Shown: piece after piece, positions 1-8,512 of the stretch
Layout: each line of letters starts with the position of its first letter
Numbering within the stretch: the first letter of the stretch is position 1
NCBI GenBank assembly: GCA_029237505.1
Contig: JARBAW010000043.1
Coordinates: 1 to 38,907, forward strand
Length of the DNA: 38,907 nucleotides
Origin: Nitrososphaerales archaeon
GTDB taxonomy: Archaea; Thermoproteota; Nitrososphaeria; Nitrososphaerales; Nitrososphaeraceae
Reading direction: 5' to 3'
Notes under the pieces: model-generated
The model's input: only the letters and a program-made list of their open reading frames with translations
Databases searched by the model: none
What the model was told of the DNA's origin: nothing
Program-made: the position numbers and the translations under genes

Positions 1-159
1 CTTCTTTCCAATAGCTAAGACCCAATCCAGACAATTAACATTGATTTGAAAAATGAATAGGTATTTTTTCATTTTGGATAAAAATGTGAAATTGTACATA
101 CTTTTACTGTTTGGCTTATCTCAGATGGCGATTATTAAAGAGGTTCACAAAATTGATAA

Positions 160-813
<654 letters not shown>

Positions 814-851
814 TAATTTAATTCAAAAGCAAGTTTGAAAATTGAGTCTTG

Positions 852-1319
852 ATGTTCGACATTGTAGCTACTGGCGGTACATTTGATATTTTACATAAAG
901 GGCATTACATGCTTTTGCTAAAGGCATTTGAAGTTGGACGAAAGATAATAATCGGAGTTAGTAGTGATGGTTATGCAACTCGAAATCAAAAAAAAATTAT
1001 TAACAATTACGTCATTAGAGAGGAAAATTTAAAGAAATTTATTGAAAAGAATTTCAATAAATCAAACTATTCTGTATATCAACTTGATGATTTCTATGGG
1101 CCCACAGTATTGACACGAGATGTACAGGCTATCATTACCACTGAATCATCAATGGAAAACTGTGTCAAGATTAATAGGTTAAGAAAATCAAAAGACATGC
1201 CACAGCTAAAGATAATAATTGTTCCTTTGGTGCAGGACAAAGAAGGTAAAGTGATATCATCATCAAGGATACGTGAAGGTGAAATAGACATAAACGGAAA
1301 CAAATTGAACTTATATTAG
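852..1319 (+). CDS. coaD: Phosphopantetheine adenylyltransferase, archaeal type
   Basis: Nucleotidyltransferase of the HxGH superfamily, expected to adenylate 4'-phosphopantetheine to dephospho-CoA in coenzyme A synthesis. The N-terminus carries the signature GGTFDILHKGH, and ISSSRIREGEID near the C-terminus is the second nucleotide-binding motif (ISSTRIR-like). At about 155 residues it matches archaeal PPAT (COG1019). A TTG codon lies directly before the ATG at 852. I chose the ATG because it gives the usual short lead-in to the first beta strand. It follows the ferredoxin gene by 38 bp and may share its transcript. Closely related cytidylyltransferases use the same fold, so substrate is assigned from family only. 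Confidence 0.85.
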   Translation: MFDIVATGGTFDILHKGHYMLLLKAFEVGRKIIIGVSSDGYATRNQKKIINNYVIREENLKKFIEKNFNKSNYSVYQLDDFYGPTVLTRDVQAIITTESSMENCVKINRLRKSKDMPQLKIIIVPLVQDKEGKVISSSRIREGEIDINGNKLNLY

Positions 1320-1353
1320 AATTTCGAGTAAGGATTGGCTTTAACAAGCAGTT

Positions 1354-1647
1354 CTATGATGCCTTGTGTATAACATTTAGCATATTTTCCTGACCAAATG
1401 TTTCCAAGACGACCATGGGTCCTAATATTAATTCCCTAACAAATTCCCTCAATTTCACTGCATTAATGTTATCTTTCATAAGAATAGCATGACATGATTT
1501 ATCCTTTAACATTAGGACGACTTCGTTATCAACAATCTTTATTACCTCAATAACAAAATGAATGCTATCTTTGTCCGGTAACAACATACTTCCAAGTTTT
1601 TCGGTTTCATATGAATCAAGACATTCAAATCTTGTGACCTTGTCCAA
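1354..1647 (-). CDS. Conserved small protein of unknown function behind trpS
   Basis: I do not recognise this 97-residue protein. It starts with a TTG codon 5 bp after the trpS stop codon, so it is almost certainly co-transcribed with trpS. It is a mixed alpha/beta, acidic soluble sequence without membrane segments or cysteine clusters; alternating hydrophobic stretches (IHFVIEVIKIVDNEVVLML) suggest a small beta-sheet. No catalytic motif is evident. The tight coupling argues that it is expressed, possibly as a translation-linked accessory protein, but that is only inference from position. The start is uncertain: an internal Met at residue 21 is also possible. Confidence 0.55.
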   Translation of the reverse strand: MDKVTRFECLDSYETEKLGSMLLPDKDSIHFVIEVIKIVDNEVVLMLKDKSCHAILMKDNINAVKLREFVRELILGPMVVLETFGQENMLNVIHKAS

Positions 1648-1652
1648 CTAAA

Positions 1653-2795
1653 TTATCTATCCTCACTGTACATGAAATCAGAAACTAGATCTTTGGCTCT
1701 TTCCCTTTTTTCCTGAAACACTGATATGAATGAAGTTGAGTAATTTGATAAATCATGTTTGCATTCTCCACAAAGAAGATTTCCACTTCTACATCTTAGT
1801 TCCCTTTCGTTTGACTCAGAAGGCGTATCAAACATATATTTGAGGTATGAAAAAACAGAACATATTTCCGGATTTCCGCCCAATTTTTTTTGAAGTGCAG
1901 TTGTTGGCTGTCCTCCTGTGAAAGTATTAGATATTTTCTTTTCAACGACGTCCAAATTATCTGTAGTGAATATCGCTGTTTCAGGGTCTGATGATGACAT
2001 TTTGCCGACAGTTTGTAGACTGGGCAAGAATTTACTATGGATTTGTGCCGGTTTATAAAAACCAATTTTTTCTGCGATATCTCGGGTCAATCTCCAGTAG
2101 GGATCTTGATCTATTGCGGCAGGTATGAGAACTGGCGTAGGTCTACCTTCAATAATTGACGGAAGAAAACAGGGAACTCCTTGAATTGGAGGAAATCCTA
2201 TCATGCCAATATTGGTTGAATTGGTAAAGCCAAAGATACTTTTTGCAGTTGAAAATGTGATCCGTTTGGCTATCTCTAATGAAGTTGAATAAAGATCTTT
2301 TATGTCTCTTGAGTTGACAATTATCTTGGTTTTACTCTTATTGAAACCTATCGCAATAATGTCAAGTATATTCTCATAAACATTCTTATTGATTTCTTCC
2401 ATTGTCTTATTTCCGAATAGGAATTTTTCATCATCGGTAATCTGAAACAAAAGATTAGAATCAAACTTGTCTTGTAAGTATTTGGTAAAAAACCAAGGCA
2501 TAAGGTGGCCAAGATGCACCATTCCAGACGGTCCCCTTCCTGTATACAAGTAAAACTTTTCTTTGTTTTCATACTTATTTAAAATCCAGTCAAGATCCCT
2601 GTGGGAGAAAAAGAATTTGTGTTCAAGTAATGGATGCAATTCACCTGTGAATGACTTGATCTTTTCGAGTAATTCCTCAGTAATTTCCTGTGTTCCAAAT
2701 TTTTTTACCAATCTAGCATAATCTACAGATCCTTCTACTTTCCATGGGGTTACTTCAAAATCATCAGAATAATCCTCTTTAGATGAATCACTCAT
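1653..2795 (-). CDS. trpS: Tryptophanyl-tRNA synthetase
   Basis: Class I aminoacyl-tRNA synthetase that charges tRNA-Trp in the cytoplasm. The HIGH-type signature appears as GPSGMVHLGH around residues 89-98, and the second ATP-binding signature KMSSS lies in GKMSSSDPETAIF. Length (380 aa) and an N-terminal extension before the Rossmann domain match the archaeal/eukaryotic TrpRS branch. A C-terminal CRSGNLLCGECKH segment has the cysteine arrangement of this branch's anticodon-binding region. It is transcribed away from pheS; the two promoters share one palindromic TATA region (see 2822-2839). A small unknown gene follows 5 bp downstream. Confidence 0.96.
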   Translation of the reverse strand: MSDSSKEDYSDDFEVTPWKVEGSVDYARLVKKFGTQEITEELLEKIKSFTGELHPLLEHKFFFSHRDLDWILNKYENKEKFYLYTGRGPSGMVHLGHLMPWFFTKYLQDKFDSNLLFQITDDEKFLFGNKTMEEINKNVYENILDIIAIGFNKSKTKIIVNSRDIKDLYSTSLEIAKRITFSTAKSIFGFTNSTNIGMIGFPPIQGVPCFLPSIIEGRPTPVLIPAAIDQDPYWRLTRDIAEKIGFYKPAQIHSKFLPSLQTVGKMSSSDPETAIFTTDNLDVVEKKISNTFTGGQPTTALQKKLGGNPEICSVFSYLKYMFDTPSESNERELRCRSGNLLCGECKHDLSNYSTSFISVFQEKRERAKDLVSDFMYSEDR

Positions 2796-2821
2796 TTATT
2801 ATATATACATTGATTCGAGAG

Positions 2822-2839
2822 CTTTAAACGTTTAAAAAG
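2822..2839. promoter_or_regulatory. Bidirectional TATA region between trpS and pheS
   Basis: The sequence CTTTAAACGTTTAAAAAG contains the perfect 14-bp palindrome TTTAAACGTTTAAA (2823-2836). Read rightward, TTTAAAAAG lies about 34 nt before the pheS ATG (2869). Read leftward, TTTAAAG lies about 30 nt before the trpS ATG (2795). Both are close to archaeal TATA-to-start spacing for leaderless or nearly leaderless mRNAs, so the two synthetase genes seem to be driven from overlapping, back-to-back TATA boxes. Confidence 0.6.
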
Positions 2840-2868
2840 TATTCCATCAGTTTCTGATCCATATTTAA

Positions 2869-4395
2869 ATGACGGAATTAAACTTGCATAAAATAGAGAA
2901 AAAAATTCTACTATCACTTGTAAATCATGATAAAATTGATGTTGATACATTAGCATCAAACACAGACCTTTCAATGGACAATGTAAGACGTGGCATTGAA
3001 TGGCTAAAGTACAAAGGATTGGTGTCAGTGTCCATTAACAAAGATTCAATTGTTCAATTCGCATCAGAAAAATCTAATGACGATTCTTCAAGTAATAAGA
3101 CCAAGAATTCAAATAGCATAACATTACCGGAAAGAAGAATAGTTGACTCTATTAGGAGCAAAGGTCAAAAAACCATTGCAATTGGTGATCTTGCCAAGAT
3201 TTCAGGCCTATCAAATATTGAATTTGGAGTTGGAATGCAGAACGCTCTTCGAAACGGTTGGTTGACAAAAGCTGGAGATAATTTGAATCTAACACAAAAC
3301 TCAGAAAAGCCTTCAGACGAGGAGGCACTTTTGGAAAAAATCCTGAAACAAAAGAAGATGAAACTTTCAGAGTTAAATGATCAGGAATTACATGGGTTTA
3401 CTCTTTTAAAAAAACGTCCAGGATACATTAGAGAAACAATTGAAAAGTTTTTCAAGATATCCCTAAGCAGTGAAGGTAAAAAAGTAGTACCGACTATAAA
3501 GAAAGATGAACAAGAAGGAATAGGAACAATTACAGCTGAAATATTAAGTAGTGGAAAATGGAAAAATGAAAAATTTACAGAAATAGATGTATCTTCTCCG
3601 GTACGTTCTTACGGCATTGGAAGGACTCATCCACTTACAGACATAATCAATGAAATAAGAGAAATTTTTGTATCAATGGGATTTTCTGAAATTGAAGGGT
3701 CAATAATTCAATCATGTTTTTGGAATTTTGATGTCTTATTTACACCACAAGATCATCCAGCAAGGGACATGCAAGATACTTTCTACATATCAAATTTAAC
3801 TGATGAGAATATAGATCCTATAATTAGTAAAAAAGTATCAAACTTTCACTCGAAAGAATGGAATTATGATTGGGACATTGAAAAATCAATGCAAACCGTT
3901 CTTCGAACTCATACTACTCCAGTTACTATAAAATATCTTTCAGAAAGCAAGTTGAGTGAGGGAAGAATCTTTTCTATAGGACGAGTTTTCAGAAATGAGA
4001 AAATGTCGTATAAACATCTAATGGAATTTCATCAGATTGAGGGAGTTGTAATTGGTGAAACAGTAAACTTGAGAGATTTAATGGGTCTTCAGAAGCAATT
4101 CTATTCGAAGCTTGGATTGAACAAAGTAAAGTTTTGGCCTACATATTTTCCATATACCGAACCATCTTTACAATCCATGGTATTTATAGACAAACTTGGA
4201 AAGTGGATTGAATTATTTGGTATGGGGATGTTTCGACCAGAGGTAACTCAATCTGTTGGTATAACAAATAATGTACTTGCCTGGGGAGGAGGGCTTGAAC
4301 GAATTGCGATGATAAGATATGGATTAGATGATGTTCGTGAACTCTACGATAATAAGCTATCGTGGTTAAGGAAGCAACCAATATGCCCGTTGTAG
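2869..4395 (+). CDS. pheS: Phenylalanyl-tRNA synthetase alpha subunit
   Basis: Catalytic subunit of the heterotetrameric class II PheRS. The first ~90 residues form winged-helix modules (SLVNHDKIDVDTLASNTD...), typical of the archaeal/eukaryotic form, which also explains the 508-residue length. The C-terminal half has the class II core: VLRTHTTPVT, then motif 2 in GRVFRNEKMSYKHLMEFHQ, and motif 3 in LAWGGGLERIAMIRYG. The stop codon overlaps the start of pheT by 13 bp, so the two subunits are translationally coupled. ATG 2869 is preceded by the shared trpS/pheS TATA region. Confidence 0.97.
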   Translation: MTELNLHKIEKKILLSLVNHDKIDVDTLASNTDLSMDNVRRGIEWLKYKGLVSVSINKDSIVQFASEKSNDDSSSNKTKNSNSITLPERRIVDSIRSKGQKTIAIGDLAKISGLSNIEFGVGMQNALRNGWLTKAGDNLNLTQNSEKPSDEEALLEKILKQKKMKLSELNDQELHGFTLLKKRPGYIRETIEKFFKISLSSEGKKVVPTIKKDEQEGIGTITAEILSSGKWKNEKFTEIDVSSPVRSYGIGRTHPLTDIINEIREIFVSMGFSEIEGSIIQSCFWNFDVLFTPQDHPARDMQDTFYISNLTDENIDPIISKKVSNFHSKEWNYDWDIEKSMQTVLRTHTTPVTIKYLSESKLSEGRIFSIGRVFRNEKMSYKHLMEFHQIEGVVIGETVNLRDLMGLQKQFYSKLGLNKVKFWPTYFPYTEPSLQSMVFIDKLGKWIELFGMGMFRPEVTQSVGITNNVLAWGGGLERIAMIRYGLDDVRELYDNKLSWLRKQPICPL

Positions 4396-6026
4396 AATTC
4401 CCAATAGAGGACATCAGTAGGATTTTTTCTGATTATGATCTAGAATACGTTCTAAACATGCTACCCTTTATAGGACTGGATTTAGAGCATCAAGATGATA
4501 AAAATATAAGATTAGAATACAGTCCAAACCGTCCGGATTTTTCTACTTTTTATGGAATTTCTAGAGCCCTAAAGGGATTATTAGGAAAGGAAGTGGGGAT
4601 ACCAAAATTTGAAGTACAGGCGAATAACAATAATCTCATCAATGTGGACCCTTCAGTTTCAGAGATACGACCTTACATCGTGGGCATGGTAGCTAAAGAT
4701 CATAAATTAAGTAACAAAACCATCAAGCAAATTGTTTCTATGCAAGAAGATCTCCACAATGGACTAGGGAGAAGAAGATCAAAGGCATCGATTGGATTCC
4801 ACAATTTGGATAATGTAAATTTTCCATTGGAGTATACAACAATGGAAAATCTGAGTTTTATTCCTCTTGATCATTCTTCAGAATTGACATTAACTGAAAT
4901 ACTATCCAATACTGAACAAGGAAAGAAATTTGGAAAGTTGTTAAAGGACTCTAGCTATCCTGTGTTAAGGGATTCTAAAGGAAATGTGATATCACTTCCG
5001 CCCATAATTAATAGTGAATCAACAAGAATCAGGGATGGAGTTAAAAATTTATTCGTGGAAGTGACCGGTGTTGACAAAAAAGTAGTTTACAATGTCCTGG
5101 ACAATATTACAGTTACATTGGCCGATATTGGATTTAAGTTGGAGACTGTGATTAGGCAACAAGGTAATTCCCGTGATACCTTTAACGCCAATTTGAATAC
5201 TACTTTATCGAACATCAAAACAGATTACATCAACAAGGCACTTGGTCTAACATTGACCAGCGAGGATTTGATAGATTGTCTTCGAAAATGTAGGTTGGAT
5301 GCAACTCCTAATGACTCAAATAGTATCAACTGTATGATACCAAGCTATAGAATCGATATTTTTGGTGCAATTGATATTGTCGAGGAAGTTGCGATCGGCT
5401 ATGGTCTTTATAACATAGAACCTTCTTTACCAAAATCAAGACTTTATGGTAACAAGAGCAGGCAAAATTATTTTTTCGACAAGATTCGACAGGCAATGAT
5501 TGGTATGGGATTAATTGAAAATATCAACTTCATTTTATCTAACAAAGATATTCATTTCAAAAAAATGAATCTAAGCGGCACTAATTTTTTCACAGTAAAC
5601 AATTCAAAGAGCGATGAACACGATATATTGAGAAAGTCACTATTGCCATCTTTACTATATTCATTGTCGAAAAATATACATGAAGAATATCCACAAAAAC
5701 TGTTTGAAATCGGACCAATTTTCGGGCGTGAAGAAGCAAAATTTGAAAAGTGGAGTTTGTCTTGCGTTAGCGCATTTAATGGAGTAACATTTAGCGAGAT
5801 TAGAGCAATTCTACAGTCACTTATGGAAGTTTGCTTTAACGCCAAATTTGAGACAAAACAATCAGGAAACTTATCGTTCGTTAAAGGTAGGAGCGCAGAC
5901 ATCCTCTATAATGGGAATGTAATTGGACAGATTGGAGAAATTTCGCCTTTACTAATCGATAGCTTTAAAATAAAAATGCCTGTAGCCGCCTTTGAGTTAG
6001 ATCTCACAGAATTTTTGCGAATTTGA
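4383..6026 (+). CDS. pheT: Phenylalanyl-tRNA synthetase beta subunit
   Basis: Partner of PheS; the beta subunit carries the editing (B3/B4) domain and tRNA-binding elements. The protein opens with MPVVEFPIEDI, the family's standard start, so I place the start at ATG 4383 rather than at the upstream in-frame GTG (4362) used by the ORF track. LEYSPNRPDFSTFYGISRALKG and the B5-like stretch near residues 285-360 (ending IDIVEEVAIGYGLYNI) are diagnostic. The length of 547 aa matches archaeal PheT, which lacks the bacterial N-terminal EMAP and C-terminal anticodon-binding domains. It overlaps pheS by 13 bp. Confidence 0.96.
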   Translation: MPVVEFPIEDISRIFSDYDLEYVLNMLPFIGLDLEHQDDKNIRLEYSPNRPDFSTFYGISRALKGLLGKEVGIPKFEVQANNNNLINVDPSVSEIRPYIVGMVAKDHKLSNKTIKQIVSMQEDLHNGLGRRRSKASIGFHNLDNVNFPLEYTTMENLSFIPLDHSSELTLTEILSNTEQGKKFGKLLKDSSYPVLRDSKGNVISLPPIINSESTRIRDGVKNLFVEVTGVDKKVVYNVLDNITVTLADIGFKLETVIRQQGNSRDTFNANLNTTLSNIKTDYINKALGLTLTSEDLIDCLRKCRLDATPNDSNSINCMIPSYRIDIFGAIDIVEEVAIGYGLYNIEPSLPKSRLYGNKSRQNYFFDKIRQAMIGMGLIENINFILSNKDIHFKKMNLSGTNFFTVNNSKSDEHDILRKSLLPSLLYSLSKNIHEEYPQKLFEIGPIFGREEAKFEKWSLSCVSAFNGVTFSEIRAILQSLMEVCFNAKFETKQSGNLSFVKGRSADILYNGNVIGQIGEISPLLIDSFKIKMPVAAFELDLTEFLRI

Positions 6027-6031
6027 CCAGA

Positions 6032-6040
6032 ATATTTATA
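6032..6040 (+). promoter_or_regulatory. TATA box just after pheT
   Basis: ATATTTATA lies 5 bp after the pheT stop codon. The next rightward protein gene starts 470 bp away, so this box is unlikely to serve it. Expected initiation about 26 nt downstream is near 6062, eight bases before the first hairpin of the candidate RNA described below. Confidence 0.45.
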
Positions 6041-6061
6041 ATGAGACAAACGGATGGTATT

Positions 6062-6200
6062 ATTACTTGGTCAATGACTAAATTGACAAAGTAGCCCCGG
6101 TAGAGAGTGCACTACGAGATGTACATTTAATGTATGGCTATCAATGACTAGTTGTGGGTCAGAAACGGGGTACATACCTAATCTATCAATTGTATTTTGT
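6062..6200 (+). ncRNA. Candidate structured non-coding RNA downstream of pheT
   Basis: No ORF covers this stretch on the plus strand, yet it is full of complementary segments. GTCAAT-gactaa-ATTGAC (6070-6087) is a perfect 6-bp hairpin. GTA(g)CCCCG (6091-6099) pairs with CGGGGTAC (6166-6173), closing a domain that holds three further hairpins: GTAG/CTAC (6100-6115), GTACAT/ATGTAT (6121-6135, one G-U) and CAAT/GTTG (6142-6154, one G-U). The 10-mer TCAATGACTA occurs twice (6071, 6141) and places GACTA in two hairpin loops. A TATA box lies upstream and T-rich sequence (6191-6210) follows. The junction resembles a cloverleaf, but there is no TTCRA T-loop, so it is not a normal tRNA. I do not recognise the family; strand is inferred from the promoter. 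Confidence 0.45.
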
Positions 6201-6244
6201 GATTTATTTCATGGAATAAACTGTAAATGAATAATATCAGGAAA

Positions 6245-6430
6245 TCAATCTGCGGGATTCTTGATTTCATCAAAATAACTCAAAATCAATGATTTTGCGG
6301 AGTCAGATATCTTGAATTGATTCAAAATTGTAACGGTATCTTTAAAGAGTGTTATTCTAAACTCCGGATCAGTATGAGCCTTTTGAATGATCAGATTTAT
6401 TGCTATCTTATCACTGTCGGTATATTGCAT
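6245..6430 (-). CDS. Small NHLP/Nif11-like leader-type peptide, candidate RiPP precursor
   Basis: A 61-residue protein (64 if the in-frame GTG at 6439 is used). The pattern IIQKAHTDPEFRITLFKDTV followed by LNQFKISDSAKSLILSYF resembles the helical leader of NHLP-clan and Nif11-type precursors, which carry a DPEFR-x-L-x-x-D core and then a short second helix. It contains no Cys and no Gly, so it has no double-glycine cleavage site and no cysteine for azoline chemistry. Only a short tail (DEIKNPAD) follows the second helix. A TATA-like CATATTT (complement, centre ~6457) sits 27 nt upstream of ATG 6430, which is why I chose that start. It is divergent from ycaO, with which it shares a short intergenic region. 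Precursor function is inferred from resemblance and position. It could instead be a small regulatory or scaffold protein of the same clan. Confidence 0.6.
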   Translation of the reverse strand: MQYTDSDKIAINLIIQKAHTDPEFRITLFKDTVTILNQFKISDSAKSLILSYFDEIKNPAD

Positions 6431-6507
6431 TCTATCCACTCATACTTTTTACACATATTTCAAATTTTAGAAAAATTGATATTGATACCAAATCATTCAA
6501 ATCTTCT

Positions 6508-7830
6508 ATGGAACTTGAGCCAATATTGCTCAGAAGCCAAAAGAAATTGAAGGGAAAAGTATCATCAAGGATGAAAACTGTACAGGAAACTCTTGATACA
6601 ATTCTTCCAGTTTCAAGCAATATTGGGGTAACAAGACTTGCAGACATTACAGACATGGACATTCTTCGCATACCTAATTTTTCTGCCGTTCTGCCGGGAA
6701 CCGAGGATTACATTTGGGTCTATAGTGGTAAAGGAGCCACAAAACTGGATGCAAAGGCAAGTGCGTTAATGGAAAGCATTGAAAGATATTCCTCATTACC
6801 ATCGGGAAATCAAAAAAGGATGATTCAAACGTCTTATAAAGAAATTTCAAAGGTTTCAAAATCACTACATCCTTCTAATGTGGTAGAACCAATGTTATTT
6901 GATTATGATGAAGAGATGATCATGGATTTTCTCCCCGGATATGACTTGATAAATAACGAAAAGATAATGGTCCCCGCTCCATTGTCTCTTTTTAGATATT
7001 CTCCCAAGCCACCCGCTGTAAATCCATTTGCCTATCATCATACCAATGGTCTTGCTTCTGGAAACGTTTTGGAAGAAGCAGTATGCCATTCGCTATGTGA
7101 AGTAATTGAAAGAGATGCAACAAGTCTTGCGGAATTAAATGCTAGCGCACTACCATACAATACACTCAGGTCATTGAGTAAATATCTATCTGACAAAGGA
7201 GTAAATATAGATCCTATTCCTAGTACCGAATTTGTCGATGATCATACGAAATATCCTGATGTCGATATTTCAAACATTGATTTTAAACCTGTTTCAAATT
7301 TGGTAAGAAAATTTAATGAATCCAGTATTCCACTCATCATTAAGGATATCACCTCTCCTATAGGGATACCAACTTTTAATGCCAGTAGTATTGAATGGAT
7401 TACAGAAAATTATGGATATCTTGCTGAGGGGCATGGAACTCATCCAGATGCAAGAATTGCATTATTGAGAGCAATTACAGAAGTTTCCCAAACGAGAGCT
7501 GCCAATATCCAAGGTGCCAGGGATGATCTCCGAAAAATCTCATATGGGAATAGTAATAGCGACGAAAAAAAGACATGGCAATTTATGAAATCAAACAGCT
7601 CAGTCAAGTTTTCTGAGATAAAATCTTATGTAAACGACGACATCTTAGATGACATCAAACTTATACTTACAAGGCTAAGCTCAAATGGACTCAACCAAGT
7701 AATTGTGGTTGATCTCACAAATCCAAAAATAAAGATACCTGTAGTAAGAACAATAGTACCTGGATTAGAAACTTTCAAAATCACAAAAGCCGTGGTAGGG
7801 AAAAGAGGAAGGGAGTCTTATAGAACATGA
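6508..7830 (+). CDS. ycaO: YcaO-family ATP-dependent backbone-modifying enzyme
   Basis: YcaO enzymes use ATP to activate a peptide amide, leading to azolines, amidines or, with TfuA and a sulfide source, thioamides. In this 440-residue protein, DAKASALMESIERYS (about residues 81-95) and NVLEEAVCHSLCEVIERDA (about 186-204) are the two glutamate-rich ATP/Mg-binding helices of the family. HGTHPDARIALLRAITEVSQTRA is the third conserved helix. The C-terminus lacks the proline-rich tail of azoline-forming TOMM cyclodehydratases. I start at ATG 6508 (MELEPILL); the ORF track extends to 6400 through non-homologous sequence overlapping the divergent gene. tfuA follows with a 4-bp overlap, so the two are translationally coupled, favouring thioamidation over azoline formation. 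The substrate is unknown. Confidence 0.9.
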   Translation: MELEPILLRSQKKLKGKVSSRMKTVQETLDTILPVSSNIGVTRLADITDMDILRIPNFSAVLPGTEDYIWVYSGKGATKLDAKASALMESIERYSSLPSGNQKRMIQTSYKEISKVSKSLHPSNVVEPMLFDYDEEMIMDFLPGYDLINNEKIMVPAPLSLFRYSPKPPAVNPFAYHHTNGLASGNVLEEAVCHSLCEVIERDATSLAELNASALPYNTLRSLSKYLSDKGVNIDPIPSTEFVDDHTKYPDVDISNIDFKPVSNLVRKFNESSIPLIIKDITSPIGIPTFNASSIEWITENYGYLAEGHGTHPDARIALLRAITEVSQTRAANIQGARDDLRKISYGNSNSDEKKTWQFMKSNSSVKFSEIKSYVNDDILDDIKLILTRLSSNGLNQVIVVDLTNPKIKIPVVRTIVPGLETFKITKAVVGKRGRESYRT

Positions 7831-8495
7831 CCAAACCAATTGTATATCTTGGACCTACACTAAGTAGAGAAGAAGCAGTCAAGATTTTGGACGCTGATTA
7901 TAGAGATCCGGCAAAGAAAGGAGATTTCTTGATGTTATCTCAGGATTCGGATGAAAAAAAATATGTTGGGTTTATAGATGGAGTTTTTCTTCATGACTAT
8001 CCTCCACCGCCAATTGAAGTATATCATCTTGCTACAAGAAAGAATATTGAGCTTCTGGGCGCATCCAGTTTGGGGGCACTAAGGGCAGTTGAGTTAGAAA
8101 AGTTTGGAATGAAAGGAATAGGTAGAATCTTTCAACTGTATAAGAGAGGTATAATTGATGCTGATGATGAGGTAGCAGTAACGTTCGTTAAAGGAAGTAA
8201 CACCTTGCAGTCTGAGGCAATGATCGATATTCGTTTCAACTTGTTCTTGGCGTACAAAAAAGGGATAATATCTAAAGATACCAAAAAAAGATTTGCAAAG
8301 ATTGCGAAAGGAACTTACTTTCCATTTAGAAATTATGAAGATCTCGTAGATTTAACCCAACAACAATATCCTTCGATTCACGGTGAGCTTGAAAATTTCA
8401 GGGGGTATATATTACAGAATAGGGACAGTCTTAAGGCTCGCGATGCCGTGAAACTTTTGAAATATCTAAAACTGCATGCGAATAGATATGCGTGA
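7827..8495 (+). CDS. tfuA: TfuA-like protein, YcaO partner
   Basis: TfuA-domain proteins work with YcaO in peptide thioamidation (known for methanogen McrA glycine and thioviridamide-type RiPPs). The core is recognisable from YLGPTLSREEA at the N-terminus, DGVFLHDYPPPPIEVYHL and LLGASSLGALRAVELEKFGMKGIG, followed by the acidic DADDEVAVTF segment. The 222-residue length is normal. Its ATG overlaps the ycaO stop codon. The gene ends 17 bp before the convergent rhodanese gene. Since ammonia-oxidising archaea lack methyl-coenzyme M reductase, the McrA role cannot apply, so the target here is open. Confidence 0.88.
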   Translation: MTKPIVYLGPTLSREEAVKILDADYRDPAKKGDFLMLSQDSDEKKYVGFIDGVFLHDYPPPPIEVYHLATRKNIELLGASSLGALRAVELEKFGMKGIGRIFQLYKRGIIDADDEVAVTFVKGSNTLQSEAMIDIRFNLFLAYKKGIISKDTKKRFAKIAKGTYFPFRNYEDLVDLTQQQYPSIHGELENFRGYILQNRDSLKARDAVKLLKYLKLHANRYA

Positions 8496-8512
8496 TTTTA
8501 TTTGGGAACGGG

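Noticed and set aside
6091-6178. tRNA gene, or RNase P RNA fragment (GTCAGAAACGGGGTACAT resembles the 3' conserved region)
   Set aside because: No T-loop TTCRA sequence or seven-base anticodon loop, and the rest of the RNase P core, including the matching 5' conserved region, is absent. Kept only as an unclassified structured RNA.
6400-6507. N-terminal extension of the YcaO ORF (MLSYHCRYIAF...)
   Set aside because: It overlaps the divergent NHLP-like gene and its promoter, and the sequence does not resemble YcaO; ATG 6508 is preferred.
6317-6550. 77-aa plus-strand ORF
   Set aside because: It is antisense to the NHLP-like gene and overlaps the ycaO start; no RBS, family resemblance or codon character.
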